The notes below the pieces were generated by a model, which was given only the letters and a program-made list of their open reading frames with translations, did not search any database and was not told the DNA's origin. 64,000 nt of DNA, taken from NCBI GenBank assembly GCA_021292165.1, contig CM037877.1, positions 163,924,242 to 163,988,241 of the forward strand. The letters are read 5' to 3'. The stretch comes from Shinisaurus crocodilurus. Taxonomy: Eukaryota > Chordata > Lepidosauria > Squamata > Shinisauridae. This document shows, piece after piece, positions 23,588 through 35,731 of this stretch (position 1 is its first letter; each line of letters opens with the position of its first letter). The position numbers and the translations under genes are program-made.

Positions 23588-23816
23588 TTAATTTATTTAT
23601 TTGTTACATTTATAGCCAGGCTTTTCCTTCAAGGAGCCCAAGGCAGTGTACATGATCCTCCTCCTCTCCATTCTATCCTCACAACAACCCAGCGAGGTAG
23701 GTTAGGCTAAAAGTCAGTGACTGGTCCAAAGTCACCCAGTGAGCTTCATGGCTGAGTGGGGACTGAACCTGGATCGTCCTAGTCCATCACGCTAACCACT
23801 ACATCATTAGGTCTCT
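23588..23816 (-). mobile_element. Sauria-type SINE
   Basis: A minus-strand copy with all the body blocks (cctcacaacaacccagcgag, agtcacccagtgagcttcat) and an AT-rich tail at the low-coordinate end. The tRNA-like head at 23760-23816 is diverged but recognisable (gctaaccactacatcat). Confidence 0.85.
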
Positions 23817-25300
23817 CCCCAGCTTCATTTACATTACTTTTCCATCAACCCTTTCTTCTTCTTCTTCTTTACACATTCTAAAGCAAAAATTGGCACTTTC
23901 TGTCATACCATAGACTTTTCAAATTTACTACAATCTATTGCACATTCAGGCCTAAACCTGTGTCTGGGCTGTACCACTTCAAACTGCAGGTACATTTCTG
24001 CCTGAAAGGAGAGAATGCTAATTTTCTAAGTGGAGAGAATTCTTTTGTAGGAGGAGCATTTCATCATGTAAGCCTCCACCACAGCCTGAAGTAGTATAGA
24101 TAGACTAGACACTGGCTTACTACCTCACTGGAACTAAGATTCAGTGAAAAACACTTCCTGGCATAACTGACCAATTTCTTTGACATTCTGGAGGAAATTC
24201 CTGCTTGCAGTTAATGCAACGTTTCCAGAAGCAATTTTCAGGAGAGATTCTTTATTCACACTTTCATCAAAGGGACTGAGATACCTTTGATGAACTCCAC
24301 CACTTCTCTCACATCCTTTGTTTTCCCCTACCCTGTTTTGGCGAGGTAGAAGCTGTCAGGATTCATATTTGTTTAACCAACAAAGATGCAAGTGGAATGG
24401 TTCTTATGTAATGGTTCTGAGTCACATTCGTCTTGCTGAGAGAGTGTTAGTGAATGCAATCCCTTTCATTCTACCTGCAGCATCAGCATTACTCCAGGTC
24501 ACCAGGATTCTATGAATGGTTCCTATATGTTCTTTGAACTGTAAAGGAGAACTTTTGGAAGTCAGCTTTGATTCCTTGATTAGATTCCTCTATTCTTAGC
24601 ATGTTGTTGTAACCACTTTGCATTAACTTAGGTAGACTAAATGCAAGTTTCAACTCCAGGTGGAGTTGAAATCTAGTTTAGTCTTTGTTTTGAAGACAAA
24701 GTAGAAAAGATGTGGGAGACACCTAGATAGAAAATGAGACCAGTTTCAATTTTGTACCTTATGATCTGGGCAAGAGGGCTTATAATCAGGGAGGGGAAGC
24801 CTTCCTAAAATACAGTCAGACTTTATATTTTATATATGTTAGAACACATTGCATCTTCATCACCATCATCCATTATTTATAAAAGCACGTAATATGTACT
24901 AGGCGCTGTACAAATGTAATAACTAAAAAAAAAAAAAAAGCAAGTCCCTGCCTGGAGGCTGACAATGGAAGAGACAGGAGGCAAAAATGAGAGGGGAGGA
25001 AGAAGGAAAGGGGGAAACTGTGCTAGCTGAGAGATTAAAAGAAGAGGGGAAATATTGATGTATTTTTTAATCTAGGAGCAAGAAAGAATGTTTTTTTAAA
25101 AAAGATCATCAAAAGGGAAATGCAGCAGGGAAAATATGAATTTTTAATAATTTTTTAAGTGAGACAAAAAGAGACAGCCAGCCAAATGTTGAGAGAAGAG
25201 AGTTATATGCATAAAGGGCCTTGAGAGAGAAGGCATGGAGATGTGTAAGATAAAGAAGACTTAAGAAGATTAGTGTTTGAGGAGCTGAGGAGTTAGAAAG
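23816..25300. other. No gene recognised; one LINE-tail-like block
   Basis: Plain DNA apart from about 24865-24990. There the word aggcgctgtacaaatgtaat and a poly-A run resemble a LINE tail on the minus strand. The family is uncertain. Confidence 0.4.
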
Positions 25301-25311
25301 AGCCGGACGAG

Positions 25312-25396
25312 TATAATCCTATGCATATCTGTTCAGAAGACCCACTGAGTTTGATGGGGCTTATTCCCAGTTTAGTGTGTATAGGATTTTGCAGCC
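25312..25396. repeat. Short palindromic repeat, family A
   Basis: The copy runs from tataatcctatgcatatctg to agtgtgtataggattttgca, so the ends are inverted. The centre carries agacccactgagtttgatgg. Confidence 0.7.
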
Positions 25397-25544
25397 TGAA
25401 AGGGTTAAAATTAACTTCATACAAAACAATATAGGAAGCCAGTGAAGTAAACACAGAGAAGTGTAATAGGATCATGAGCACAAAGGAGGAAAAACTAAAC
25501 AAGCAGAAGAGTTGAGGAGGGGGAGAATAATAATCATAGTCATC

Positions 25545-25630
25545 ATAATAGTAGTAGTATTTAGGCATCACCATCTATGTGCATGGTGCTTTACGAAGAT
25601 TTGACAGGTCCCTACCCCAACGGGCTTATG
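25545..25630 (-). repeat. LINE 3'-tail fragment
   Basis: The minus strand reads agatcataagcccgttgggg, tagggacctgtc, then gcaccatgcacatagatggt. This is the same arrangement as the plus-strand fragment at 3.34 kb. It is preceded by short ATA/ATC repeats. Confidence 0.45.
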
Positions 25631-26039
25631 ATCTAAAATAGACACGGGGAAACAATAGAAGAAGGGGAGGGAAATGGAGGTAGGGCTAAAAGGTTAATAA
25701 GGGTAATGGGTTAAAGCTGAGAGACACGAAGAATGATGAACAAAATATTGCAATAATTTCCACACTGGTTTCAGCCATGTACCTCATATAAAAAGATGTT
25801 TTGTGTGGCACTTGGGGGGGGGTGTCCAATTTGGGCCAGCCCCATTAAAATTGTGTCAGGGAAGATTTCTACATAAAATGGCATATTTCAACTATGCAGC
25901 TTAGCACAGCTTTCTGCTGGCTGGGGATCATGCAAGTTGTAGTCCAACTTATTTTGAGGCATTTGGTTGGAGAGGGCTGCTTTATGACATAAATCAGAGG
26001 TTGTGGTGAGGGCGGGGTTTGGGATGTCCTACAGCTTAA

Positions 26040-26400
26040 ACATTGACAAGTTTATTACAAATATTTATACTGAACTGCTCTTCATGCCACAGACTTCCAG
26101 AGCTGTGTACATTTTAAAAGCATAAACACTGAATAATTTTAAAACAGCAGTACAAGAACAGTATAAAACTCCAGCATAAACACATAAGAAATTTACACAT
26201 GATATAAGAATTTTAAAAGTGCACGCACATTAAAAAAAAAAATCAAAACTGACACCAAGTGAGCCTTCCTGGGGAAAGTATTCCACTACTGGTGGGGGCC
26301 ACATCAGAGAAGGTCCTTTTCTGTTTGTCAGCCACTTCACTTTAGAAGGCCAGGGGATTTGGAGAAGGCCCTCCAAGGATGATCTTAGAACTCAAATGGT
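26040..26400 (-). repeat. Unclassified interspersed repeat
   Basis: The stretch contains agccttcctggggaaagtat, tccactactggtgggggccac and cagagaaggtccttttctg. These are words typical of a common reptile LINE 3' region, and related wording occurs at 39.55-39.83 kb. I cannot name the family with confidence. Confidence 0.4.
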
Positions 26401-26935
26401 TATTTAAGAAGACTCACATTTCTTGTACACATGCATAAAAGCCCATCTGTTGCAGTGATTGTAAAAATTGGTGCCTTATGGAGGAGGGCAAATGTCTCAT
26501 GGGATCTTGCTCTACTAAAGGTATGTCCTACAAAATCTCTCAGTGATGCTCAGATCCAAGTTCTATATATTAACACCTTTTTTCTACAAGGCCTCATGCA
26601 AACAGCCAAATAGCACCATTTATAGATTACACATCAGAGGTGACAATGAGGGCAATTGGGACTCCACTTGGAACAGAAATAGGATGATTACCAACTAAAA
26701 GCATTGGTTGCAGGAACACCCAACTTGGTGTATTATTAGATGTTTATATAATACTTTTTCTACACTACTAGGAACAGATATTTTGGGTTAAAGGAATGTT
26801 CCTGTGCACTACTATGGTTAATGCTATTGGTAAGGCTGCTGGAGTTTTACAGCGATAGAAGTTTATTACCAGAAGAAATAAGAGGCCATGTATTCAAGCC
26901 CTGAGCTATATATTACAGAAATCCCACCCTTATAA
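26400..26935. other. No recognised feature
   Basis: No gene or repeat recognised. Confidence 0.45.
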
Positions 26936-26939
26936 ACTA

Positions 26940-27083
26940 GGGCTGGGGAACCTTTGGCTCTCCAGATGTTGTTGGACTGCAACTCCCATCTGCTTCAACC
27001 AGCATGGCCAATTGTCAGGGATGATGGGAGGTGCAGTCCCAACAACATCTGGAGGGTCACAGGTTCCCTACCCCTTCTATAAA
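26940..27083. repeat. Palindromic hAT-like MITE, family B
   Basis: The left half (tccagatgttgttggactgc) and right half (cagtcccaacaacatctgga) are inverted copies. The centre reads catggccaattgtcagggat. Confidence 0.75.
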
Positions 27084-27483
27084 CCTTCAGGTGTAATCTG
27101 ATAGAGTTCTAGAACGGTTTTTCCTACCTGATGCTTCCTGCCTGCCAAGTACATAAACACAAAGGAATTTACATAAACCGCAATTGAAGTTCTTGCTCTT
27201 CAAAATATTTTATTGCAGGTAGTCCCACTAGATAGATAAAGAGTCATTAGTACAGCTGACTGATTTTGAAACAAAAGACCTTGAGTTGTGGAGCACAGTG
27301 ATGGTACACATTAGATACCACAGGGAGCTCACTTTCAAAAGCACTCCACGTGGCAATTGTTTTTGTGGAGTGAGCAGTTTGCATGCAGCAGCTACCAAGT
27401 AAATCAGGTGGTTTGCTGTATATCAGTGCAGATTTGAAGGGAAGTGGAGAGATGTGACAACACTGTGATATGACACACACCTG

Positions 27484-27540
27484 TTCATTCTGCTGGATCT
27501 CTCTGTGGCTTTCAACACCATTGACCACAGTCCAGTGGTT
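27484..27540 (+). pseudogene. L2 reverse-transcriptase scrap
   Basis: The plus strand encodes LLDLSVAFNTIDHS, a close match to the LLDLSAAFDTIDH block of L2-type LINE reverse transcriptase. Only about 55 bases can be recognised. Confidence 0.6.
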
Positions 27541-27621
27541 GCCAGAAAGGGCCCCATAGGGATGATGACGACAATGACTATGATTTTATATCACATTATC
27601 AGTGTGCAGGTTGCTTTCCAG

Positions 27622-28027
27622 CAGGGGTGAGAAACCATTTCAACCTAAAGGCCAAATTAGCCCTGGGAGGGATATTGGGACAATATGCCAGTAGTGGGTA
27701 GGGCCACTGCTGGCATGCACCCCATTTTCATACACAGAGATGTGCACACAGACATTACACGCACACACATCTAAGCCCCACCTCCTCAGCTGATCCATGT
27801 ATTTTCCTTGCCCAGCACTGACTGAGGCTCTCTTTCTCAGCACTGAGCAGGGAAAGGGGGTTTTCTCTGATCTGCAGCATATCAAGGTAAGCCCTTCCCC
27901 CCCTCTTGGTGCTGGGAATGGGGAAACGGGTGGGACCTGGGACAGGGGGCAAGGCCTTGGTGGGCTGAGTGGTGAACCCCTACAGGTCATACTTGGCCCA
28001 TGGACAAAAAGTTCCCCATGCCTGCTT
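27622..28027. mobile_element. hAT-like non-autonomous DNA transposon
   Basis: The left end gcaggggtgagaaaccattt and the reverse complement of the right end (gcaggcatggggaacttttt) form imperfect terminal inverted repeats. The inside has no transposase. Overlapping frames inside it are chance. The left end resembles the partial element at 19694. Confidence 0.55.
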
Positions 28028-28656
28028 CACACAGTACAAGAAGGCAGTTCCCAGCCTTAAGAGCTTACAATCTAAAATTCAACAAAGGAGAAAACAACAG
28101 AGGGAGGGGAAGGGGAAGCAGGGGTAAAAGGGGAAAGAATATGTGATTGTTTCAGTTACCCGTACTTGATTACAGGCTTAGTTGCAGTAAGGCATGAGAA
28201 CTATGGGTTTCTCCATAGTTTCTCCATAGTTTTCTGCTTCACGGAAAAGGTGGGCTTTGAAGAGAGGCAGCAGGCATCACAGAGGTGCTCCAGAAGGCAG
28301 TTCCAATCAAACATAAGGGGCAGCAATGAAGAATTAAATGCATAATTACATTGTAACCTCTTCTTTCTCACTGGGAAATCCATTCACCCACCCAATTCCT
28401 CACCCTTTCTTGTGGCAGAATATTATGGCCTTGCACTTGAAAATTATCTATAGCATTAGTTCCCTTGCTCTTCACAGATCTGCTCTCTCTAGTCCTTGCA
28501 CATGTTTTCTTGTTTTCTCATTCTTTACAGCTTTTGTTCTCCAATTATTTAGGGATACTTCACACATCAAGAATCAGCAATGTAATTCTTGAAATGGATA
28601 TACAGTAGAGGAGGAAAGGGACAAAAGGGAGGAAAGGGATCAATATAAATTTGGCA

Positions 28657-29725
28657 TTCATAGAATCATAGAAAAGTAGAGTTGGAAGGGGCCTACAAGG
28701 CCATCGAGTCCAACCCCCTGCTCAATGCAGGAATCCAGGTCAAAGCATCCCTGACAAATGGCCATCCAGATTCACCTTGAATGCCTCCAGAGTGGGAGAG
28801 CTCACCACCTCCCTAGGTAATTGGTTCCATTGTCTTATTGCTCTAACAGTCAGGAAATTTTTCCTGATGTTCAGGTGGAATCTAGGTTCCTGTAACTTGA
28901 ACCTATTATTCCGTGTCCTGCAAACTGGGATGATCGAGAAGAGATCCTGACCCTCCTCTGTGTGACAACCCTTCAAGTACTGGAAGAGTGCTATCATATC
29001 TCCCCTCACTCTCCTCTTCTGAAGGCTAAACATGCCCAGTTCTTTCAGTCTCTCCTCATAGGGCCTTGTTTCCAGTCCCTTTATCATCTTTGTTGCCCTC
29101 CTCTGAACCTTCTCCAGTTTGTCTATGTCCTTCTTAAAGTGTGGTGCACAGAACTGGATGCAGTACTCAAGATGAGGCCTAACCAGTGCTGAGTAAAGGG
29201 GAATTATCACTTCCCGCGATTTGGAAGCTATACTTCTATTAATGCAGCCCAAAATAGCATTTGCCTTCTTTGCAGCCACATCGCATTGCTGGCTCATATT
29301 CAGTTTGTGATCTACAACAATTCCAAGATCCTTCTCACTTGTAGTATTGTTGAGCCAAGTGTCCCCCATTCTGTAACTCTGCATTTGGTTTCCTCTCCCT
29401 AGGCGCAGCACTTGGCATTTATCCCTATTAAATTTCATTCTGTTGTTTTCAGGCCAGCGCTCCAGCCTATCGAGATCACTTTGAATTTCGTTTCTGTCTT
29501 CCAGAGTATTAGCTGTTCCACCCAACTTTGTGTCATCTGCAAATCTGATAAGCATTCCCTGCACCTCCTCATCCAAGTCATTAATAAAAATGTTGAAGAG
29601 CACTGGGCCCAGGACCGAGCCCTGCGGTACTCCGCTCGTTACCTCTCCCCAGTTTGAGAAGGTACCATTGATAAGCACTCTTTGAGTCCGATTCTGTAGC
29701 CAATTGTGGATCCACCTCATTCCAT
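28657..29725 (-). mobile_element. CR1 LINE, long 3' copy
   Basis: This is the longest CR1 copy in the window. Its 3' end on the minus strand (tcatagaatcatagaaaagt on the plus strand) carries the repeated CR1 terminus. Its 5' truncation lies at about 29725. It keeps an open reverse-transcriptase frame (see the entry at 28740-29720), so it is younger than the other CR1 copies. Confidence 0.93.
28740..29720 (-). CDS. CR1 reverse transcriptase, C-terminal 326 codons
   Basis: This open frame encodes the C-terminal part of CR1 ORF2, the reverse transcriptase that primes on nicked genomic DNA. Visible blocks are GVPQGSVLGP (residues 30-39), FADD at residues 60-63 (catalytic aspartate pair in the form usual for CR1), KFNRDKCQVL and the distal [15 protein letters not shown] region. 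The N-terminal endonuclease and the first reverse-transcriptase motifs are missing because the element is 5'-truncated, so the protein cannot be active. The listed start is only the first in-frame ATG in the remaining frame. No promoter is seen. Confidence 0.85.
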   Translation of the reverse strand: MRWIHNWLQNRTQRVLINGTFSNWGEVTSGVPQGSVLGPVLFNIFINDLDEEVQGMLIRFADDTKLGGTANTLEDRNEIQSDLDRLERWPENNRMKFNRDKCQVLRLGRGNQMQSYRMGDTWLNNTTSEKDLGIVVDHKLNMSQQCDVAAKKANAILGCINRSIASKSREVIIPLYSALVRPHLEYCIQFCAPHFKKDIDKLEKVQRRATKMIKGLETRPYEERLKELGMFSLQKRRVRGDMIALFQYLKGCHTEEGQDLFSIIPVCRTRNNRFKLQEPRFHLNIRKNFLTVRAIRQWNQLPREVVSSPTLEAFKVNLDGHLSGML

Positions 29726-29729
29726 AATG

Positions 29730-31585
29730 TTAGATCTGCATCATTTTACCTAATAGTATGCGCTAAAACATGCAGGCAAATTTAGTCCTAGGTATGCTAC
29801 ACTTATTTCCCTTTGCCACATGTGTGAAAAACGGCCATACTCTGAATTAATTCAAGGGAAAGATTCCTAGCAATTTTATGCCTCCTTCCTTTAATTATTT
29901 CATGGTTTTCTTCTTTACCTGCTTTATCCATAAAGTTAATAGGTCATTACTTCACAAGAAAGGAAATCTAGTTTTGCCAAATATGGATATATGATCATGT
30001 TCCAAGGTATTTGTAAAGTGATGTGAAAAAAATGACTCATCACAGGACACAATCCAGCCAAGGTTAAACACTTTTAAGTCGATGGAAGAACTAAGCATAT
30101 TCTTAACTTTCCCTTTGAAATTAATGGGATAAGGGCTTATAGCCAGATTGTGCCTTTAGTATTTGTGAAAAAACAAAAAAATAAAATAAGGGTTATGGTG
30201 GAGAATGGCATAGAAGCTGCATTTTTGAAAGCGCAGGTTCTTCAGATCAGCAAAAGTCTCCCTTTACTCATTTGTCTTATAAAGTTAGGGATCTGTACAT
30301 GACGGGGAACAAGTACATGCATATCGGTTTGTGGAACACAAATGTTTAGAACACATGATGATTTCTGGTTTTGTAGTTCTAAATCTTTGTTGGATTAAGC
30401 ATGAAATCTGGGTCCTCTGAGAAGGTTTTATGAAGCCAATTGGGAATACATGCTGGAAAATTTTCCTAGCCACACTGATGCTTTAATAGTAAATAGGCAT
30501 GTAAGTATGATGTTTTTCAATTAGAACATTCAAATAATTTTCCTTTGAACATTACTTATCAGAAAAATTCTTACCCTACCATCAACAAGATCAATGGCTA
30601 TAAAAAGAATATGAATTAATGCTATAGAGATTTTCATTAAATAACCTGATTGAAAGGAGGCAGTGTTAAACAACAAAACAGAACGCTATTAACAGAAAGT
30701 GACATTATAAGTGACTTTTTTGTACCCTTATTTTTAGAACAACTTATTTGTTCAGTATTATAGCAGATGACAACAGTTGACCAGAGTATTTCAAGTACAA
30801 ATACTGTTTACTGTTTGCTCATTACTTGAAACCAGTTTTCAGAAGCATGCATGCACACACAATCAGCATTTGTTGGGCCCACTCTCTGGACTTCAGACAT
30901 TCTGAGAGTAGAGTGAAATACAAACAGCTTCAATAAATACTCATGAAATATGCTCATATTCTAAGCATGAACAAGACAGAGTTTTCAGAAGAGGCCTACC
31001 TTGTAAGCAAGGTGTATACACAGGCTCTCTCAAATCCTGCTTCTTTTCATCTAATAAGCAAAGTCCAGGCTATCATCGCCTAAGCAAGAGAGTAAAAGCA
31101 AACTGAAGCACACCAGAAGTTATTTTATGTATACACAGAATGTTATGGGTCTCAATAAAAGATATGGTAGAAAAACCAAAAGCCACAAGGAACTCCTTTT
31201 AATAAATAAATGAGAAAGGGAAAATTAATTTTAAACCAAACACAACTGGGTTTGTGGATCAGCCTGTAATGAGAGGGCTTGAAGGCAGTAGTATTGCGTG
31301 CTATTTTTTCAAGGTTTCAGAATCTGCATAATCATGTTTATATAAATCACACAATATAGTCTCAAACAGCACAATCCTATATATTTATGCAGAAGTAAGT
31401 TCCATTGTGTTCAAAGGGCTTACTCCCAAGTAAGTGTGCATAGGATTGCACACTAAGGTGCAACATTGCAGCTCCCACAGAATCATTTATTTTTAGCAGT
31501 CTGTTACGAACAAAAATTTGAACATTACATGGGCTTACAGCTTGATCCCAACTCCATTTACTTCTACATTTAGTATTTCCCCCCT
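29730..31585. other. No gene; AT-rich
   Basis: AT-rich DNA. A weak family A-like palindrome may lie at about 30048-30155 (acacaatccagcc on the left, agccagattgtgcc on the right). A clear family A copy is at 31368-31453. Nothing else can be assigned. Confidence 0.45.
31368..31453. repeat. Short palindromic repeat, family A
   Basis: It runs from agcacaatcctatatattta to gtgtgcataggattgcac, with inverted ends. The centre is agtaagttccattgtgttca followed by gggcttactcccaagtaagt. Confidence 0.75.
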
Positions 31586-31960
31586 GTACGGTCCAGCAGT
31601 GCCTACGATAGAAGAATGGTTGGTCAAGATGCTGGAGCTGGCAGAGATGGCCAAACTTACATCACTAATTAGAGAAAGGACAACATCTGCGTTTATTATT
31701 GAGTGGAAACCTCTAATTGACTTTTTGCAGAGACTGGAAAATAATGATTTGTTTGTTTGTGGATTTATGGAATAATAAGTGAATCTGGGACAATGGGAAG
31801 AAAGAGATTTCTCATTTGGATTATCGAGTAAGAAAAATTATTGTTACCTGTATTTGCTGTAGAAGAAAATCGGAGGTCTATTTTGTTTTGTTAATTGTTA
31901 TATGTTTGATATTATGTGTTTGTTTTATATAGAAATAAAAATTGGACAAAGGATTGCCCC
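31585..31960 (+). mobile_element. L1 LINE, 3' end
   Basis: The plus strand encodes the end of L1 ORF2 (PTIEEWLVKMLELAEMAKLT, then WKPLIDFLQRLE). A stop and an approximately 190-bp AT-rich 3' tail ending ataaaaattggac follow. Only the last 60 or so codons are kept. The tail has no long poly-A run left. Confidence 0.8.
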
Positions 31961-31969
31961 CCTGTACAA

Positions 31970-32700
31970 CCCAACTTTCCTTCCTAGACCCAAAGTAAAC
32001 TCATGCAAAATGTAATTTGATCACAGAATTTGTGTTCATTGTTTACACAGAATTGGGGAGAGTACAATTTGAACAACAATGTTTGAACTACATTGTTGAA
32101 ATACAATATACTAACTACACTGTTTTCTCAGTGTCTAGGTTACTGTACAATCAGTAATGTAGCTGCAGGGAACAGGATTAGAATGCACCAGGGAATGTTC
32201 CAAAGCTACATAACATGGCCTTCTATTGTCTCTACTATCACGTGGCTCACAAGATACTTTTGAACAGCAATTGTTGGGACACGAACACACCCAGCTTTCA
32301 GTAATAAAGTTCCTGGCCCTCATTGTTATAGAGCTTAATTTAAAAAAAAAAAAACGAAGATAAAATGCTTACACTCCAAAAACAGTTGGAGTTGGATAGA
32401 TTCTATAGAAGTACAAGAATAACTCCAGTTGTAATTTGATATCTGTCATATTTATATCAATTATATGCAAATGTGCCATTAAATATGCCACAAACTATTG
32501 ATAGCTTTCTAGCTCATGGTATTCAGATATGGTATTCTCAGTCCTAAATAGGTAGCACACCCATTCTTTCTAGATTTTTACATTATTAAGAGGGTTGTAT
32601 GATGTAAATGAGCCAATGCACCAAATTACACTTTTCAGGTACATTTTGAATTGCAGCTTTTACTTAGAGCTGACATATCAGAGATTACCCTTCATCCCCC
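31970..32700. other. No recognised feature
   Basis: AT-rich DNA with an A run at 32341-32354. Nothing else recognised. Confidence 0.45.
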
Positions 32701-32718
32701 TTACAACTAACCTTCTAT

Positions 32719-32858
32719 ATCAGGGCTCAGGAACCTGTGGCCCTCTGAGTGTTACTGAACTCTAATTCCTATCAGTCCCAGCCAGCCTGATGATGGGAGT
32801 AACCTGATAACCTGTTCAGTAACCTGATGGGGCACAGGTTACCCAACTCCTGTCCTAG
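32719..32858. repeat. Palindromic hAT-like MITE, family B (diverged)
   Basis: It starts atcagggctcaggaacctgt and ends gcacaggttacccaactcct, which are inverted copies. The middle is rearranged and includes a repeated aacctgat word. Confidence 0.6.
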
Positions 32859-32897
32859 GTGGATTGCAGGGCAATGAGAAACAGGAGGCAGGGAGTA

Positions 32898-33045
32898 AAG
32901 CAGGGGTGGGCAATTTGTGGCCCTCCAGATGTTTTGGCTTACAACTCTCATCATCCCTCACCATTGGCTATGCTGGCTAGAGTTTATGGGAGTTGAGGTT
33001 CTCCACATGTTTGGGCCTACAAGTTGCCCACCCTTGCTTTACTCC
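32898..33045. repeat. Palindromic hAT-like MITE, family B
   Basis: The ends are inverted copies (caggggtgggcaatttgt on the left, aagttgcccacccttg on the right). The inner parts ccagatgttttggctt and ccacatgtttgggcct pair in the same way. Fold-back potential spans the whole element. Confidence 0.75.
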
Positions 33046-33059
33046 CTGGAGTAAAGAAA

Positions 33060-33740
33060 GAGGAAGTTGAAAGTAGCAGCAGTTACAAACAAAGCTCATT
33101 CTGAAAAAGAGAGTGGGGGAGTATCTTTATGAGGCAAATGCAATGGTGCTCATTTTGTACTGGTTCTTCTGTTCCTTGAAAGATGAATGACAAAGCAACT
33201 CATCTACTCATATACAGGAGCTTCAAGAGATACAACATACTCTCTCAAATAACTTTTTAGACTCCAGAATTTTTCCACAGCTAGAAGATAAAGATCCTTC
33301 CAGGCAGACTTTCCCAGCTGTTTGTCAAAGGGGTAGAGTAACCAGTTTGCAAGAACTGAAGAATGCTGTTGCAGAGAACACAGAGGTGCTGTACTTCAAA
33401 AAGAGCTTTGATTCCTTCTGAATGAAACAACTTTTGCTACTAGAGATATAGATGCCGTGACAGTTAAAATTAGTGATGTGGAAATGAGCATTACTCACTG
33501 TGCTGAACTGCCAACTTGACTTGCAAGACAAATTTTGCCAAAACACAAGGAGATTCTTCACAGCTAAACCCGAATAATGCTGGCTCTGTTTTCCAGCACA
33601 GTTCTGTTGTAGCAGACACATTTTTCAAGCACTCTTTTAATTATGGTGTATTCTTAAAGAGCCAAACTATAAGTTACACAGAAGATCAGTGATTCATTTT
33701 GTTATTAATGAAATGCAGCTGCAGTGGATTGCGATTTTTA
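33060..33740. other. No recognised feature
   Basis: No gene or clear repeat. Confidence 0.45.
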
Positions 33741-33744
33741 AAAA

Positions 33745-33810
33745 AATTGTTGTAAACCACCCAGAGAGCTTTGGCTATTGGGCAGTATAGAAATAAATTT
33801 AATAATGATG
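33745..33810 (+). repeat. L2-type LINE 3' tail
   Basis: The stretch reads ttgttgtaaaccacccagag, agctttggctattgggcagt, then AAT and GAT repeats. The same tail is at 19.85 and 50.70 kb. Confidence 0.6.
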
Positions 33811-34245
33811 ATGATCAAAGCAGTGGTATTGAAAGAAGGACTGTTTAACCCTTTCCCCTAATGAACCCTCCCCCCCCCCCACACACACACACCAAGGGCA
33901 AGAGGAAGGAAGGGAATACGGGTAAAATAACTAAGGGCCAAACTAGACATGATGTTCTGGACCTTCAAGATATGTAGAACCCAAGCCTCTCAGGGCTTCG
34001 CAGGTCAAACTGGTCATTCTAGGGGAGTAGCAAATGAACAAAAGAAACTAGCCAGCTACCCTGATATAAGTCAATGCATAAGAGAAAATGTGCACTAAGT
34101 AGAGGAACAGGGGAGGAAAAACACAAAGGTATATGTAAGCTCAGCAAGTATAAGCAAGCTCACAGTCAAAACTGCACAAAATATAACTGGAATATTCATC
34201 AGTGCAGACACAGCCTAAATCCTCAAGTCAAGACCCTGTTTACTG

Positions 34246-34436
34246 TATTTATTTTTTATTTATTTATTACATTTATACCCCGCCTTTTTTCCTACAAGGA
34301 ACTCAAGGCGGCTTAAATAATCCTCCTCCTCCTCCTCTCCATTTTATCCTCACAACAACCCTGTGAGGTAGGTTAGGCTGAGAGGCACTGACTGGCCCAA
34401 AGTCACCCAGTGAGTTTCATGGCCGAGCAGGGACTA
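34246..34436 (-). mobile_element. Sauria-type SINE, head missing
   Basis: A minus-strand copy with the AT-rich tail (atttatttattacatttata), cgcctt-rich 3' block and body, but cut off at the ggccgagcagggacta block. The tRNA-like head is therefore absent. Confidence 0.85.
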
Positions 34437-34439
34437 ATC

Positions 34440-34970
34440 TTTAGGGATTATCCAGTACCCCCATGGATTGGGTCTAGCCAATTCTCAGGTGGCTGGTACA
34501 GGCATATTAACAAGAACAAGTTAGTAATATAGTACATAGTAACAAGAAGGAGGACTGTTTTGCAGCTGCTAGGGTGAGCAATGACTAAGGATTCTAAAAC
34601 TGCAAGAAATTCCTCTCTCAACCCACTATAGAGCTAGAAGGGAAAATGACCAAACAGCAGATGTGATCAAGGAGAAGGGAGAAAAAAGCAGTACAAGAAA
34701 CATGCCTGATCCAATAAACACTGCAAGGAAAGCAATAGAAACAGAGAGCCGGGGGGGGGGGGGGTTTCAGTATAACCGTGACTTTAAAAATAAGGATATA
34801 AACTTAACCATTTAGCATGGGATGGTGAAGCTCTATTATTCATGGTTTGTTTTTGTTTTTAAACAATCTGCATAATTAAAAATAATATTCTGTTTAAAAC
34901 ACACAAATATGTTCAATGCAAGAATTATATTTAGTTCATACTTTTCAAAAGACAGTGTTATTAATCTATA
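34440..34970. other. No gene; one poly-G run
   Basis: Unique DNA with a G run at 34750-34764. Confidence 0.45.
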
Positions 34971-34974
34971 TATA

Positions 34975-35731
34975 TAAAAGAAGAAGTCCTGACTGACTCA
35001 TCAACGCCCAGCTCAAACCGTTTAATCTAGGAACATGAAATTTTGAAGGGACATCGCTTTTATGACGTAGACACCCACTAAGGAAGGATTTTGGGAAATT
35101 CCGTCCCTAAGGGGGTGAAAAAAGGGGGCAAAACTCTCATATCTCCTATGGGCAAAACAACAGGGGAGCAGTTATGCAAATCGGCCTCACCTCATAATTG
35201 CTGCAGGAGCCAATAGGAGCAGTTATGCAAATAGCCCATACAACACTTAGAATGTTCGCATGAATTCCTGCAGGGGCTAGTAGGGGTGGGTATGCAAATC
35301 TCCCCTAGGCCATTTAGAATGTTCTCCGAGGGGGTGAAAAGGGAGGGGAACTTTTTAAATGACTGACTGTTGTGTGTGGGGCGTCGTCGCATAGGCTCCA
35401 TCACGTTTTGACGGATCTACCCCAAACTTGGCACGGTCACTCTTCATCACCTGCAGACTCTCAGGATTAACCTGATTTTTCTTTAAGATCAGATATTTCT
35501 GTCAGAAAATATTCCTGCTGCCAGCACCCAGCCTAAACATTACACTTTCAGTCAGAGACACTATCTTTTCAATACTGCTCTCGCTGTAATAAACATTGCT
35601 TATTACGTTAAGACATCAACCTGTAAATTATATTTCATACAGTTTGGACAAAAAACTCATGTTTCTTTTAAAAACAATTGTACCAAATCCTAAAATCCAC
35701 GTGAGCAAAGCCGCTAGTCTACAACAGCTAG
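34975..35731 (+). mobile_element. Helitron-like element A
   Basis: The left end is TCTATATATATAAAAG after an A and the right end is CTAG before a T, which are Helitron boundaries (5' TC, 3' CTRR, insertion between A and T). No helicase or Rep frame is present, so it is non-autonomous. Inside are about three imperfect repeats of a module of roughly 70 bp with the words aggagcagttatgcaaat and ttagaatgttc (35160-35335). The block ccccaaacttggcac at 35420-35434 is shared with element B. The terminal hairpin expected upstream of CTAG is weak here. Confidence 0.6.
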
